Assembly (NCBI GenBank): GCA_032716605.1
Contig: CM064509.1
Span: 40,894,866-40,958,865, forward strand
Reading direction: 5' to 3'
DNA length: 64,000 bases
DNA from: Paralithodes platypus
Taxonomy: Eukaryota; Arthropoda; Malacostraca; Decapoda; Lithodidae
The number at the start of each line of letters is the position of its first letter. The stretch's first letter is position 1. Both the position numbers and the translations under genes were made by a program. Below are positions 11,528 to 25,436 of the stretch, piece by piece. A model generated the notes under the pieces. It was given only the letters and a program-made list of their open reading frames with translations, was not told where the DNA came from and ran no database searches.

Positions 11528-11996
11528 AAATACAATAGATAATGGTCTATTCATTAATAAAACATACAATAGATAATGGTCTATTCATTAATAAACAATA
11601 CAATAGATAATGGTCTATTCATTAATAAACAATACAATAGATAATGGTCTATTCATTAATAAACAATACAATAGATAATGGTCTATTCATTAATAAACAA
11701 TACATAGATAATGGTCTATTCATTAATAAACAATACAATAGATAATGGTCTATTCATTAATAAACAATACAATAGATAATGGTCTATTCATTAATAAACA
11801 ATACAATAGATAATGGTCTATTCATTAATAAACAATACAATAGATAATGGTCTATTCATTAATAAACAATACAATAGATAATGGTCTATTCATTAATAAA
11901 CAATACAATAGATAATGGTCTATTCATTAATAAACAATACAATAGATAATGGTCTATTCATTAATAAACAATACAATAGATAATGGTCTATTCATT
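11528..11996. repeat. 34-bp minisatellite, about 14 units (copy A)
   Basis: Units of 34 bp with core AATAGATAATGGTCTATT, itself partly palindromic (AATAG...CTATT), joined by CATTAATAAACAATAC. They are very homogeneous apart from one unit with a missing base at about 11700. Confidence 0.95.
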
Positions 11997-11997
11997 A

Positions 11998-12310
11998 GGG
12001 AAGTCTAGATAGTTTGACCCCTAGAAACTCTTAACCCTATTAGATGCAGGGCGGCCCAATTTGGAACCTCCCAGTTTTACTCCATTAGCTTGGAGATTTT
12101 AAGACGTTTCATCGCATTAGTTCGGCGATTATATGATGCTTCAGCCCAATAAGGTGTCGATTTTTCCTGGGCGAGCGATAGCGAGGCCGCAATTTGGGAG
12201 AAATCGGCCTTTGGCCGGGACATTCTTCTACCGAAAAATTTACACATTTAGCTTGAAGGGGGCCTGGGGTCGTTTTTATAGTTTGAAGGGGGTTTGGAGA
12301 GGCGTTTTTC
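11998..12310 (-). mobile_element. TTAA-family MITE in reverse orientation (copy A, element 3)
   Basis: It contains the family core in reverse: GGGCGAGCGATAGCGAG, CGGCCTTTGGCCGGGACATT and TACCGAAAAATTTACA. It ends in G-rich GGAGAGGC near 12300. The exact termini and TTAA sites are not clear. Confidence 0.5.
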
Positions 12311-12472
12311 CAAGTCTAGCGGGTAAACTAAAACGCATTGTTCGAAAATGGCTAAAACAAATAACAACCTCTAATAATTCAACAAAATACCATAATAACC
12401 CCAAAGACGTTGCACCAGATAGTGTTAACTCAGGGAAGGTTCCAGCAAACGGGAAGACATTTGTGGTGTATA

Positions 12473-12572
12473 NNNNNNNNNNNNNNNNNNNNNNNNNNNN
12501 NNNNNNNNNNNNNNNNNNNNNNNNNNNNNNNNNNNNNNNNNNNNNNNNNNNNNNNNNNNNNNNNNNNNNNNN
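12473..12572. other. Assembly gap of exactly 100 N
   Basis: One hundred consecutive Ns is the usual placeholder for a scaffold join of unknown size. The left flank ends in the first bases of the 29/33-bp minisatellite that follows copy B. The right flank starts inside the GATA repeat that begins copy A. Confidence 0.99.
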
Positions 12573-12995
12573 ATACAGATAGATAGATAGATAGAACGTG
12601 AAATTAGTGGCATCTTCCGGTTGTGTCCTTTCCGGTATTTACCACTCGTCCATTTCAGATTGTAGGGGGAGTTAGGGAGTAACCGTACTAGTGGACGGAA
12701 CGTACAAATGCTCCTTTGGGCATATATATAGGTTTAGAATAGTGACCCTCTAATAATAACCAAAAGAAATGGGTTAGCTCAGATGCACGAACGAGTTTTC
12801 TATGGACGACGTCTTTGCCAGTGATTATATGGGTGACTTTTTTTTGTTTTTTCTTATGTTTCGATATTAATATGAGGCCTTTAATTACCTAGTCTAGTAC
12901 TTGTGTTCATGAATATCGCCAGGGGAGTTGTAGGTGGCAAGGTATTTGAGTATCGAAATATGTTCAGTTGAGGATGTGTCAACCGAAATGGGATA

Positions 12996-13254
12996 AACTG
13001 AATTTCAACCCTCACGAAATCCATTCAGAAGTGTTTGTTTTACATTATAAACTGGGCAGCATATGGATACACTCCGTACATAGTAGCCCACAGTGTAAAC
13101 AAACAAATTGTTGACTTATGGTCATGGGTAACATTACCCAATCATAAGTATGCCTAAACTATAACCCAGAGCCCTATGATATAAATTGTTTGTTTACACT
13201 TGTGGATACCATATACGGAGTGTACCAACTCTGTAAATTGCTAACTGAATAAAA

Positions 13255-13285
<31 letters not shown>

Positions 13286-13348
13286 CTATATGACGCCCTT
13301 TAAATTTGTAAACAAACATACTGAATGTTCGTGAGGTTGAAATTCAGT
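12996..13348. mobile_element. Nested-palindrome element, copy B
   Basis: Same element as 1844-2173 with extra inserted bases scattered through it, consistent with a poorly polished contig end. Confidence 0.6.
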
Positions 13349-15306
13349 GTACTTGTTACGAAAAATGGCAAGCAAGATGGAGCCACAATATTATTCCAAG
13401 CAATTGTAAGTTAAATCAAATAAAAAGATTCCTGATATTGCATTAAAATTATTATGAATTAATTAATGATTATTAAAAGAATTTCTCTCCTGGAAGGGTT
13501 ACAGGAGCACTTCCATGACTATATACATTGTGTAAGATAATGAAACTATTAATTTTATTGCAAATATTGATTCTAAAACAATTGCTGCATTTTGTGTCAC
13601 CCCAAAGTCTGATAACCCAATCTCATTAAAGTGTGGTGGCACAAAATGACAAGGGGTGATCCCAGACTTTTAAATATATACATTATATGGACAACCTTTC
13701 CTGACTATTTTTAAGAATGAAAGTAAATATGCATTTGCAGAATAATTATTACAAAGCAAATAAAGACAAAATAAAAGCGAAATAGCGTAATATACCCACT
13801 ATCAGAGGTATGTCAGGGACTAGAATAATCGACAACAGAACATATCCGCAATAAATTTGAATATATACAATTTAAGATGTGTTGTGACATTACATATTAG
13901 GTGAAATTATAAAACATTTATTTGTTTAATAGTACAGCAAGAAATATTCGCATACATAGACATTTCAATAATTCTGAGGAGGAGTGACGGATTAATTACC
14001 GTGACGAACACTGATTTTCTGAACTTGAACTCTTGGTCAAGGTCACGAGGCTAGATACCCCACCCACCCCTCGATATATCTACGTTCCTACTGGCCTTCA
14101 CGCAGCCGTGGTGCTTAGCGTGGTCGAACCTATATTTCACAATGTTATGATATTTATATATATGCGTGTACTGTTACTTAGTAATATTGTATTGTGTAAC
14201 ATAATCAACCCGAATGATATACATTTAAGTAAGAATACACCGAAATATAATAGTGATTAGGCTCGAATGGAGTGGCACCGCTGCTGCGGCCAATGTTTAT
14301 AAACAACACGCTTTAGGCCTACATATCAAGATCAATAATTAATGATCCATCATTTCGATATTATTTTGATCTAGTTGAATTTGTAAAAAATTGTGATGAC
14401 TATTCCTATAATATAATCGGTTACTTTGAGGTATTATATAATAACTCCGGTAGGTTATCGGCCTTCTATAGGATTATGACGCTTCTTTCGGATATTCTGA
14501 GGATATAGCTAGGTACATTTATAATTATCACATCCAAATCGATTATTTGTATATGGATATATACACAAAGTCTTAAAACTGTTATCAAGTTCCGAAAGTC
14601 TGAATCGGGTTGAGTTTAGACCCTGTGGAAGAGCAGGGTTGAGTTGGCTTGATATTGGACACCCTTTTATGGCATTTGGGTGTGAAATACGACACCATTT
14701 CCAGTCTATCGGAGATAATGATGGTAAAGGAAAATGCGGTATTTGTCTCTGTCGTGACATACCGCGCACGCGCATAACATATGGAATATGTATCCCATCC
14801 TTTTTTACAATGAGATACTTATGAACAATCTTAAATAATACAAATATATATATATATATATATGGGAATTATAATCCTACACTACTTTCCCATATACAAC
14901 TATAGAATAATATATTCTACCCAATCATGGAACGTTCGACCAAGGTTATGGAAGCGTTCAACTTAAGACTACGGAACGATACGTAACGCTACATCAACCC
15001 AGATTACGTAACATCGAGACTGTTCATACTAGTTTGAGTACACTAAGTATGGACACATATAATTGATAAGTTTATATGAAGTGCAATTTTCTACAATCTC
15101 TATCCTAGATTTAAGAAAGTTTGTACACAGGTATATTTTTAAGTACGCTACCTGTACCTTCCTTTAAAGTTTGTTACTGTACTTACGTCACAAAAATAAA
15201 AGAAGTTAGAGCTCTAAGCAAAGGGATTATTCTCATCCTATTTTTATTGTTAGTGGTGTTGATATTTATCACCAATGTCCCCCTCCAGACTTGTGTTATC
15301 AGGCAT

Positions 15307-15408
15307 ATCGTCAATGATGGAGGGGCCACTAATAAATAATAGGTTCGAGTCCCGAAGGTAAGAAAGGAAACCCTAATATTTAGTAGTGCCCCCGGAATCT
15401 TTGACGAT
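15307..15408. repeat. Hairpin element with 31-bp arms (copy B)
   Basis: Same hairpin as 4130-4231 with two or three substitutions in the right arm. Confidence 0.55.
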
Positions 15409-15517
15409 TCCGGCCCTCCCATCCATCCCCTTCCCTTTCGTTCTGATGTTTCTAGGGTATCTTGATATAATATCAGTTAAGGAATATGATGCATCAGCGT
15501 CGCAATGCAAAGCCACC

Positions 15518-18500
15518 ATAACAAGTGTGTTGGAGCCAAGGGTTGCCCACATATAAACTATGTTGGAGCCAAGGGTTGCCCCACATAACAAACTATGTTG
15601 GAACCAAGGGTGCCCACATAACAACTGTGTTGGAGCCAAGGGTGCCCACATAACAACTGTGTTGGAACCAAGGGTGCCCACATAACAACTGTGTTGGAAC
15701 CAAGGGTGCCCACATAACAACTGTGTTGGAAAACCAAGGGTGCCCACATAACAACTGTGTTGGAAACCAAGGGTGTCCACATAACAACTGTGTTGGAGCC
15801 AAGGGTGCCCACATAAACAACTGTGTTTGGAAACCAAGGGTGCCCACATAACAACTGTGTTGGAACCAAGGGTGTCCACATAAACAACTGTGTTGGAACC
15901 AAGGGTGCCCCACATAACAACTGTGTTGGAACCAAGGGTGTCCACATAACAACTGTGTTGGAACCAAGGGTGTCCCACATAACAACTGTGTTGGAACCAA
16001 GGGTGCCCACATAACAACTGTGTTGGAACCAAGGGTGTCCACATAACAACTGTGTTGGAACCAAGGGTGTCCACATAACAACGTGTTGGAACCAAGGGTG
16101 CCCACATAACAACTGTGTTGGAACCAAGGGTGCCCACATAACAACTGTGTTGGAACCAAGGTGTGCCCACATAACAACTGTGTTGGAACCAAGGGTGCCC
16201 ACATAACAACTGTGTTGGACCAAGGGTGCCCACATAAACAACTGTGTTGGAACCAAGGGTGTCCACATAACAACTGTGTTGGAACCAAGGGTGTCCACAT
16301 AACAACTGTGTTGGAACCAAGGGTGTCCACATAACAACTGTGTTGGAACCAAGGGTGCCCACATAACACCTGTGTTGGAACCAAGGGTGCCCACATAACA
16401 ACTGTGTTGGAACCAAGGGTGTCCACATAACAACTGTGTTGGAACCAAGGGTGTCCACATAACAACTGTGTTGGAACCAAGGGTGCCCACATAACAACTG
16501 TGTTGGGACCACGGTGTGCCCACATAACAACTATGTTTGGAACCAAGGGTGCCCACATAACAACTGTGTTGGAACCAAGGGTGCCCACATAACAAATGTG
16601 TTGGAACCAAGGGTGCCCACATAACAACTGTGTTGGAACCAAGGGTGCCCACATAACAACTGTGTTGGAGCCAAGGGTGCCCACATAACAACTGTGTTGG
16701 AAACCAAGGGTGCCCACATAACAACTGTGTTGGAAGCAAGGGTGCCCACATAACAACTGTGTTGGAACCAAGGGTGCCCACATAACAACTGTGTTGGAAC
16801 CAAGGGTGTCCACATAACAACTGTGGTGGAACCAAGGGTGTCCACATAACAACTGTGTTGGAACCAAGGGTGCCCACATAACAACTGTGTTGGAGCCAAG
16901 GGTGTCCACATAACAACTGTGTTGGAACCAAGGGTGTCCACATAACAACTGTGTTGGAACCAAGGGTGCCCACATAACAACTGTGTTGGAACCAAGGGTG
17001 TCCACATAACAACTGTGTTGGAACCAAGAGTGCCCACATAACAACTGTGTTGGAACCAAGGGTGTCCACATAACAACTGTGTTGGAACCAAGGGTGCCCA
17101 CATAACAACTGTGTTGGAACCAAGGGTGCCCACATAATAACTGTGTTGGAACCAAGGGTGCCCACATAACAACTGTGTTGGAACCAAGGGTGCCCACATA
17201 ACAACTGTTGGAGCCAAGGGTGCCCACATAACAACTGTGTTGGAACCAAGGGTGCCCACATAACAACTGTGTTGGAACCAAGGGTGCCCACATAACAACT
17301 GTGTTGGAACCAAGGGTGCCCACATAACAACTGTGTTGGAACCAAGGGTGTCCACATAACAACTGTGTTGGAACCAAGGGTGTCCACATAACAACTGTGT
17401 TGGAACCAAGGGTGCCCACATAACAACTGTGTTGGAGCCAAGGGTGCCCACATAACAACTGTGTTGGAACCAAGGGTGCCCACATAACAACTGTGTTGGA
17501 ACCAAGGGTGCCCACATAACTGTGTTGGAACCAAGGGTGCCCACATAACAACTGTGTTGGAACCAAGGGTGTCCACATAACAACTGTGTTGGAGCCAAGG
17601 GTGCCCACATAACAACTGTGTTGGAACCAAGGGTGCCCACATAACAACTGTGTTGGAACCAAGGGTGTCCACATAACAACTGTGTTGGAACCAAGGGTGC
17701 CCACATAACAACTGTGTTGGAACCAAGGGTGTCCACATAACAACTGTGTTGGAACCAAGGGTGTCCACATAACAACTGTGTTGGAACCAAGGGTGCCCAC
17801 ATAACAACTGTGTTGGAACCAAGGGTGTCCACATAACAACTGTGTTGGAACCAAGGGTGTCCACATAACAACTGTGTTGGAACCAAGGGTGCCCCCATAA
17901 CAACTGTGTTGGAACCAAGGGTGCCCACATAACAACTGTGTTGGAACCAAGGGTGCCCACATAACAACTGTGTTGGAACCAAGGGTGCCCACATAACAAC
18001 TGTGTTGGGACCAAGGGTGCCCACATAACAACTGTGTTGGAACCAAGGGTGTCCACATAACAACTGTGTTGGAACCAAGGGTGTCCACATAACAACTGTG
18101 TTGGAACCAAGGGTGTCCACATAACAACTGTGTTGGAACCAAGGGTGCCCACATAACACCTGTGTTGGAACCAAGGGTGCCCACATAACAACTGTGTTGG
18201 AACCAAGGGTGTCCACATAACAACTGTGTTGGAACCAAGGGTGTCCACATAACAACTGTGTTGGAACCAAGGGTGCCCACATAACAACTGTGTTGGGACC
18301 ACGGGTGCCCACATAACAACTATGTTGGAACCAAGGGTGCCCACATAACAACTGTGTTGGAACCAAGGGTGCCCACATAACAAATGTGTTGGAACCAAGG
18401 GTGCCCACATAACAACTGTGTTGGAACCAAGGGTGCCCACATAACAACTGTGTTGGAGCCAAGGGTGCCCACATAACAACTGTGTTGGAACCAAGGGTGC

Positions 18501-20597
18501 CCACATAACAACTGTGTTGGAACCAAGGGTGCCCACATAACAACTGTGTTGGAACCAAGGGTGCCCACATAACAACTGTGTTGGAACCAAGGGTGTCCAC
18601 ATAACAACTGTGGTGGAACCAAGGGTGTCCACATAACAACTGTGTTGGAACCAAGGGTGCCCACATAACAACTGTGTTGGAGCCAAGGGTGTCCACATAA
18701 CAACTGTGTTGGAACCAAGGGTGTCCACATAACAACTGTGTTGGAACCAAGGGTGCCCACATAACAACTGTGTTGGAACCAAGGGTGTCCACATAACAAC
18801 TGTGTTGGAACCAAGAGTGCCCACATAACAACTGTGTTGGAACCAAGGGTGTCCACATAACAACTGTGTTGGAACCAAGGGTGCCCACATAACAACTGTG
18901 TTGGAACCAAGGGTGCCCACATAATAACTGTGTTGGAACCAAGGGTGCCCACATAACAACTGTGTTGGAACCAAGGGTGCCCACATAACAACTGTGTTGG
19001 AGCCAAGGGTGCCCACATAACAACTGTGTTGGAACCAAGGGTGCCCACATAACAACTGTTGGAAGCAAGGGTGCCCACATAACAACTGTGTTGGAACCAA
19101 GGGTGCCCACATAACAACTGTGTTGGAACCAAGGGTGTCCACATAACAACTGTGTTGGAACCAAGGGTGTCCACATAACAACTGTGTTGGAACCAAGGGT
19201 GCCCACATAACAACTGTGTTGGAACCAAGGGTGTCCACATAACAACTGTGTTGGAACCAAGAGTGCCCACATAACAACTGTGTTGGAACCAAGGGTGTCC
19301 ACATAACAACTGTGTTGGAACCAAGGGTGCCCACATAACAACTGTGTTGGAACCAAGGGTGCCCACATAATAACTGTGTTGGAACCAAGGGTGCCCACAT
19401 AACAACTGTGTTGGAGCCAAGGGTGTCCACATAACAACTGTGTTGGAAACCAAGGGTGTCCACATAACAACTGTGTTGGAACCAAGGGTGCCCACATAAC
19501 AACTGTGTTGGAACCAAGGGTGTCCACATAACAACTGTGTTGGAACCAAGAGTGCCCACATAACAACTGTGTTGGAACCAAGGGTGTCCACATAACAACT
19601 GTGTTGGAACCAAGGGTGCCCACATAACAACTGTGTTGGAACCAAGGGTGCCCACATAATAACTGTGTTGGAACCAAGGGTGCCCACATAACAACTGTGT
19701 TGGAACCAAGGGTGCCCACATAACAACTGTGTTGGAACCAAGGTGTCCACATAACAACTGTGTTGGAACCAAGGGTGTCCACATAACAACTGTGTTGGAA
19801 CCAAGGGTGCCCACATAACAACTGTGTTGGAGCCAAGGGTGTCCACATAACAACTGTGTTGGAACCAAGGGTGTCCACATAACAACTGTGTTGGAACCAA
19901 GGGTGCCCACATAACAACTGTGTTGGAACCAAGGGTGCCCACATAACAACTATGTTGGAACCAAGGGTGCCCACATAACAACTGTGTTGGAACCAAGGGT
20001 GCCCACATAACAACTATGTTGGAACCAAGGGTGCCCACATAACAACTATGTTGGAACCAAGGGTGCCCACATAACAACTGTGTTGGAACCAAGGGTGCCC
20101 ACATAACAACTATGTTGGAACCAAGGGTGCCCACATAACAACTATGTTGGAACCAAGGGTGCCCACATAACAACTGTGTTGGAACCAAGGGTGCCCACAT
20201 AACAACTATGTTGGAACCAAGGGTGCCCACATAACAACTGTGATGGAGCCAAGGGTGCCCACATAACAACTGTGTTGGAACCAAGGGTGCCCACATAACA
20301 ACTGTGTTGGAACCAAGGGTGCCCACATAACAACTGTGTTGGAACCAAGGGTGCCCACATAACAACTATGTTGGAACCAAGGGTGCCCACATAACAACTG
20401 TGTTGGAGCCAAGGGTGCCCACATAACAACTGTGTTGGAACCAAGGGTGCCCACATAACAACTGTGTTGGAACCAAGGGTGCCCACATAACAACTGTGTT
20501 GGAACCAAGGGTGCCCACATAATAACTGTGCTGGAACCAAGGGTGTCCACATAACAACTGTGTTGGAACCAAGGGTGCCCACATAACAACTGCGTTG
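15518..20597. repeat. 32-bp minisatellite, about 159 units (copy B)
   Basis: Same family and flanks as 4341-7613. Marker units appear twice at a constant offset of about 1,788 bp: GGACCACG at about 16507 and 18297, TGTGGTGG at about 16823 and 18611, AAGAGTG at 17026 and 18813. They appear only once in copy A, so copy B equals copy A plus one internal tandem duplication of about 56 units. One- and two-base insertions are concentrated at 15540-16540. Confidence 0.97.
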
Positions 20598-21351
20598 TAG
20601 TTGTAAATTACCTTTTTTGTATGAACTACCAAGAGTCCCACCTTTGGGTAATGTATATACAAGATCATTATTAAGGATTATGAGCAGACCCTGTGTTAAC
20701 ATGGTGTATGTGTCTTGCTTGGACATCTTTGGAGGTAGCCTCTTGCCTTAGAAACTAAGCATAAGATTACTGTTTAAGCTTGACAAAGAAGGGAGTAATG
20801 TATTCTAATAAATGATACATACAGTATATGCATGTACAGTTGTGGACAGATGAAGCAAGCAGTCATCTACCTTGTCATATAATTTGCTTTATATGTCAAC
20901 AATCTAAATTTATATGCATCATCGGATAGCACTGTACAAGGAAGCTCAGTTAATATCTTACTTTAATTATTTCTAAGTGGGTAAGTTAGGACTGGTTAGG
21001 AAATGTCATAGCATATGTAGGACCAAAGGGTCGTGACAATAATTCTAACTGACCGATGATTACATGTACTCAAAAGAGTTTTTCACATGTTAGGCTGTAC
21101 CTTTCGTAGGTTCTGTACATCTATCTTTTATAAATTGTCCGTTGTTTTATATAATATTTAGATTTTCTTATCTACCTCTTTATCATTATAAGTCAGTGAT
21201 AACTTTCTGGAAGTCAATAAAACAGAAACTATTTTAAACTTTTATTAATAGTCCCATGTTGAATAGTACACGTTAAACCCAGACAGCCCAAGAAGCCAAG
21301 TGCTCACTAACAATACAGGTCACTTCTCGTCCATTACAACTTGCAGGACAA

Positions 21352-21364
21352 CTTATTGTAAGAT

Positions 21365-21396
<32 letters not shown>

Positions 21397-21604
21397 TTTT
21401 TTTGCAGTAGTTACGGGATGAGGTCGCGAGGAACCTTTTTACCCTGTCATAGACCTATTTTACTGTTAGGCGATCAGAACAGAGGCAAGGGGTGTGAGGA
21501 GATTGCCCAACTATCTCCACCAGCCGAGAATCAAACTCGGTCCTCCCGGTTAGAAACCGAGCGCTCTACCAATGTCGCTACTGGTCACCCCCTTATTGTA
21601 AGAT
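21352..21604 (-). mobile_element. tRNA-derived SINE with 13-bp target-site duplications (copy B)
   Basis: Same insertion as 8364-8621, with the identical duplications at 21352-21364 and 21592-21604. The poly-T run is slightly different in length and is interrupted by a C. Confidence 0.88.
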
Positions 21605-21980
21605 GTCACAGGAAACTTACAATAACAATATATTTTAATAAATTAGACGCTCCATGCCGAAAGTACAAGCAAACCATTACTTCAAAGTATAAACGTGACA
21701 AATTTATGAATATATAGTCTTACTTTAAAATGGTTATATAATGATTAGTTTCAACTAATTTGTAAACATATTTTTATAAGGTACAAGAAAGTTTAGATGA
21801 ATTTTGTTTTAATTTGAAGTACTGGTTTGCTTTCCTTCGTTGTATGGACCATCGTATAAACTCCTCCATCAACAATACTATGCTAGAAAACTATATTTGC
21901 TCTAACATACATTTTGTACATAAGAAGGCTACCACTGTACTGCTACTAATAACATTTAATATAGTCTGTAGTTACTTTAA

Positions 21981-22120
21981 GGGGGCCCACCTCGCTTTTT
22001 TATATTTCTCTCCCTCTCTCTTTGGCTTGTATGCATTCGGCCCCATTCAGCCTACTGTTTTAAGATGTTTACCCTCATCCAGGTGTCAATATTTTCTTGG
22101 CGAGCGGTAGCGAGCCAGCA

Positions 22121-22151
<31 letters not shown>

Positions 22152-22361
22152 TTTTTACAGCAAGCTAAATTTGTAAATTTTTCGATAGAAAAATCTCTCC
22201 GGCAAAGCCGGATTTCTCCATACAATCCTGGCTCGCTATCGCTTGTCAGGAAGAACTCGACACCTGGATGGGGATAAACGTCTTAAAACAGTTGTGTGAA
22301 TGGGTCCGAATGGATACAAGCCAGAGAAGGAGAGAAAGAGAAAAAAAGCTGGTGACCCCCC
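21981..22361. mobile_element. TTAA-flanked palindromic MITE (copy B, element 1)
   Basis: Copy B of 8998-9380, with TTAA at 21977-21980 and 22362-22365. Confidence 0.72.
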
Positions 22362-22401
22362 TTAAGACAAATAGGCAAATTCTTACTAATCAATGGTTTA
22401 A

Positions 22402-22724
22402 GGAAGGGGTTTAGTTTGCTCTCTAAACCTCTATCAAACTTTTAAAAAACACCCACAAGACCCCCCTTCGATATAAATTTGTAAATTTTTCGGTAGAAAA
22501 ATGTCCCGGCCAAAGGCCGATTCCTCTTCAAATACATGCTTGCTATCGCTCGCCATGAAAAAATTGACACCTAAATGGCACGAAAGAAGGTCTAAATATT
22601 GGCAAAGAAATGGGGCAAAAGGTATGAAAATTGCCAAACTAATGGGGCGAATGTCTTGAAACCTCATAAGTAATAGGGCTAAACATGAGGGAGGAGGAGG
22701 ACTCTAAAAACCAACTGCCTCCCC
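22402..22724. mobile_element. TTAA-flanked MITE (copy B, element 2)
   Basis: Copy B of 9421-9742, with TTAA at 22398-22401 and 22725-22728. Confidence 0.65.
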
Positions 22725-22778
22725 TTAATAGATAACAATATGATATACATTACTTAATAGATAACAATATGATATACA

Positions 22779-24086
22779 TTTTTTTTTTTTTTTTTTTTTT
22801 TTTAAGAGACAATGAACGGAGGAAGGAAAAACACAGATAAAACAAAAAGGTCCATGTGCCTAAAGGCATCCTCCATTCATAAAATGTTTGTAACAACTGG
22901 ATTTAAACATTTGTTGATTGTAAGTTTGTGGAAAGCAATTCGAGGGAAGTGAATTCCAAAGAGTAGTAGCTCTGGGGATAAATGAATTCTGATAAGCAGA
23001 AGTTCTGCATTGTGGAGGAGAAAGTGTAAATTCATGGGCGCTCTCAGCTGCCCTAGTTCTACGGGGAAAGATGTGGAGAGGCGGCACAATTGAAGCAAGT
23101 TCCTCGGAACAATTGCTGTGAAAATATCTGTAGAATAATGCAAGGGATGCAACGTTTCTTCGTATGGCTAATGTAGGAAGGTCCTGTGTGATTGCAGGAT
23201 TATTGATTAATCTAATAGCTTTATTTTGAATTTTGTCCAACTGCCTCAATGCAACCACTCCACTTCCACCCCACAGAGGTGAACAGTAATCCATCTGAGA
23301 GCGCACATGACTTTTATATTACGGCCAACTGCTCGTCAGTGAAGAATTCTCGAACTCTGTACAGGAGTCCCAGTTTTTTAGAGGCATTCTTAGCAATGCT
23401 TCTAACATAATGTGTCCAGCTCAAGTTAGTAGTTAATGTTACACCGAGAATGTCAATACTAGGGGAAGTGGGAATATTTACATCATTAAAAAATATATGG
23501 GAGTCAGTGAGATTCTGTCGGTTAGAAAATTGAATGTACTTGGTTTTCTGTGCATTAAAGGAAACTAGATTCTCTTGTCCCCATTCATTAATTCTAGAAA
23601 GGTCCTGGTTCAGAGAAATTGCAGTGTTTATTTTTGAATTTATAAGATCGGGTTGGGTGAAAGAATTGGTAAATGTGAAGGAACTGTGGAGTGTTGAGTC
23701 ATCTGCGTAGGAATGTATTGGATTATGAGTGGTAGATATGAGATCATTGATATGAATGAGGAACAGAGTTGGGGCCAAAACTGATCCCTGGGGAACACCA
23801 GCATTTATTGAGTGAAATTGAGAATAAAGGCCATCTACCATTACACGTATTTTTCTGTTATGAAGATAAGAAGAAATTAGTGGAACTAATGATGCAAGGC
23901 CGTAGTGTGACATCTTCGACAATAAGGATTGATGCCAGACTCTATCAAATGCCTTTGATATATCCAGTGCTATTGTATGTGTTTCACCATGTTGGTCTGT
24001 AGCTTGGTTGATTTGATGCGTAAGAAGGCAAAGAATGTCTGCAGTTGATCGACATCGTCTAAAACCATATTGCCTATCACTGATTA
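22779..24086 (-). mobile_element. Jockey-like LINE, 5'-truncated (copy B)
   Basis: Same insertion as 9797-11106, with the poly-A tail as the T run at 22779-22803. Confidence 0.85.
22860..24078 (-). pseudogene. Jockey/CR1-type reverse transcriptase, frameshifted (copy B)
   Basis: The same RT as in copy A. Here the catalytic half is continuous from about 24078 to 23314, including the YADD box. The frame breaks at about 23318, where a two-base TA is missing compared with copy A (TATATT versus TATATATT). Another single-base difference lies near 22987. The breaks fall at different places in the two copies, so at least some are either allelic or sequencing errors. Confidence 0.85.
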
Positions 24087-24210
24087 ATTTATTACATTAC
24101 TTAATAATTGATAGTGGATTAGTTCATCATTACTAACTTAACCCTTTCAGTTCAATACTTTCATTTATTGTTCATGATAACTAATATTTAGCAATCTGTC
24201 TGCAATAACT

Positions 24211-24298
24211 GTCTTCGTAGCGCAATGGATAAATGCACTGAATTTCGGTGTGAGCATCCTAGGTTCGAATTCCTGGACTGCCACATGTATTTGTTGAT
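24211..24298 (+). mobile_element. tRNA-derived SINE-like head 1 (copy B)
   Basis: Copy B of 11233-11320, essentially identical. Confidence 0.6.
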
Positions 24299-24366
24299 TT
24301 CATTAATTGAGTTTAGGAGTAAAGTCGGTTGGTGGAGGTAATAATAATTAAGCAATCTTAATTACC

Positions 24367-24466
24367 GTCTTGGTGGTGTAATGGTTAAGGTGTCTAAATA
24401 TCTGTGTGTGATAACCCGGGTTCGAATCCTGGTGGATCACATAAAATTATATGCTTTCATTAATTT
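24367..24466 (+). mobile_element. tRNA-derived SINE-like head 2 (copy B)
   Basis: Copy B of 11391-11490, essentially identical. Confidence 0.6.
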
Positions 24467-24504
24467 CATTGGAGGTGTTCGGTGTTGTGGTGAAATTAAT
24501 AAAA

Positions 24505-25058
24505 AATACAATAGATAATGGTCTATTCATTAATAAAACATACAATAGATAATGGTCTATTCATAAATAATACAATAGATAATGGTCTATTAATAAACAA
24601 TACAATAGATAATGGTCTATTCATTAATAAACAATACAATAGATAATGGTCTATTCATTAATAAACAATACAATAGATAATGGTCTATTCATTAATAAAC
24701 AATACAATAGATAATGGTCTATTCATTAATAAACAATACAATAGATAATGGTCTATTCATTAATAAACAATACAATAGATAATGGTCTATTCATTAATAA
24801 ACAATACAATAGATAATGGTCTATTCATTAATAAACAATACAATAGATAATGGTCTATTCATTAATAAACAATACAATAGATAATGGTCTATTCATTAAT
24901 AAACAATACAATAGATAATGGTCTATTCATTAATAAACAATACAATAGATAATGGTCTATTCATTAATAAACAATACAATAGATAATGGTCTATTCATTA
25001 ATAAACAATACAATAGATAATGGTCTATTCATTAATAAACAATACATAGATAATGGTC
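24505..25058. repeat. 34-bp minisatellite, about 16 units (copy B)
   Basis: Same array as 11528-11996 but about two units longer. It has shortened variant units near 24560-24600 and a truncated last unit at 25050. Confidence 0.95.
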
Positions 25059-25283
25059 CCAGTTTTACTCCATAGCTTGGAGATTTTAAGAATCGCATTA
25101 GTGATATGATGCTTCAGCCCAATAAGGTGTCGATTTTTCCTGGGCGAGCGATAGCGAGGCCGCAATTTGGGAGAAATCGGCCTTTGGCCGGGACATTCTT
25201 CTACCGAAAAATTTACACATTTAGCTTGAAGGGGGCCTGGGGTCGTTTTTATAGTTTGAAGGGGGTTTGGAGAGGCGTTTTTC
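25059..25283 (-). mobile_element. TTAA-family MITE, reverse orientation (copy B, element 3)
   Basis: Same element as 11998-12310, lacking about 70 bases at its left end and two short internal pieces. Confidence 0.5.
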
Positions 25284-25436
25284 CAAGTCTAGCGGGTAAA
25301 CTAAAACGCATTGTTCGAAAATGGCTAAAACAAATAACAACCTCTAATAATTCAACAAAATACCATAATAACCCCAAAGACGTTGCACCAGATAGTGTTA
25401 ACTCAGGGAAGGTTCCAGCAAACGGGAAGACATTTG

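Larger units (their letters stand above)
1450..12472. repeat. Duplicated block, copy A (11.0 kb)
   Basis: From the GATA microsatellite at 1450 to the 100-N gap at 12473 the sequence matches 12573-25443 almost base for base and in the same order. The shared order is nested hairpin element, unique AT-rich DNA, 32-bp minisatellite, SINE, TTAA elements, jockey-like LINE, tRNA-like heads, 34-bp array and TTAA-family element. Copy number of both minisatellites differs between the copies. The left boundary coincides with the first base of the second contig and the right boundary with the last base of the first contig, which points to an assembly overlap. Confidence 0.9.

Noticed and set aside
12133..12582. 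Open frames running through the N gap
   Set aside because: They exist only because Ns were translated as unknown residues.
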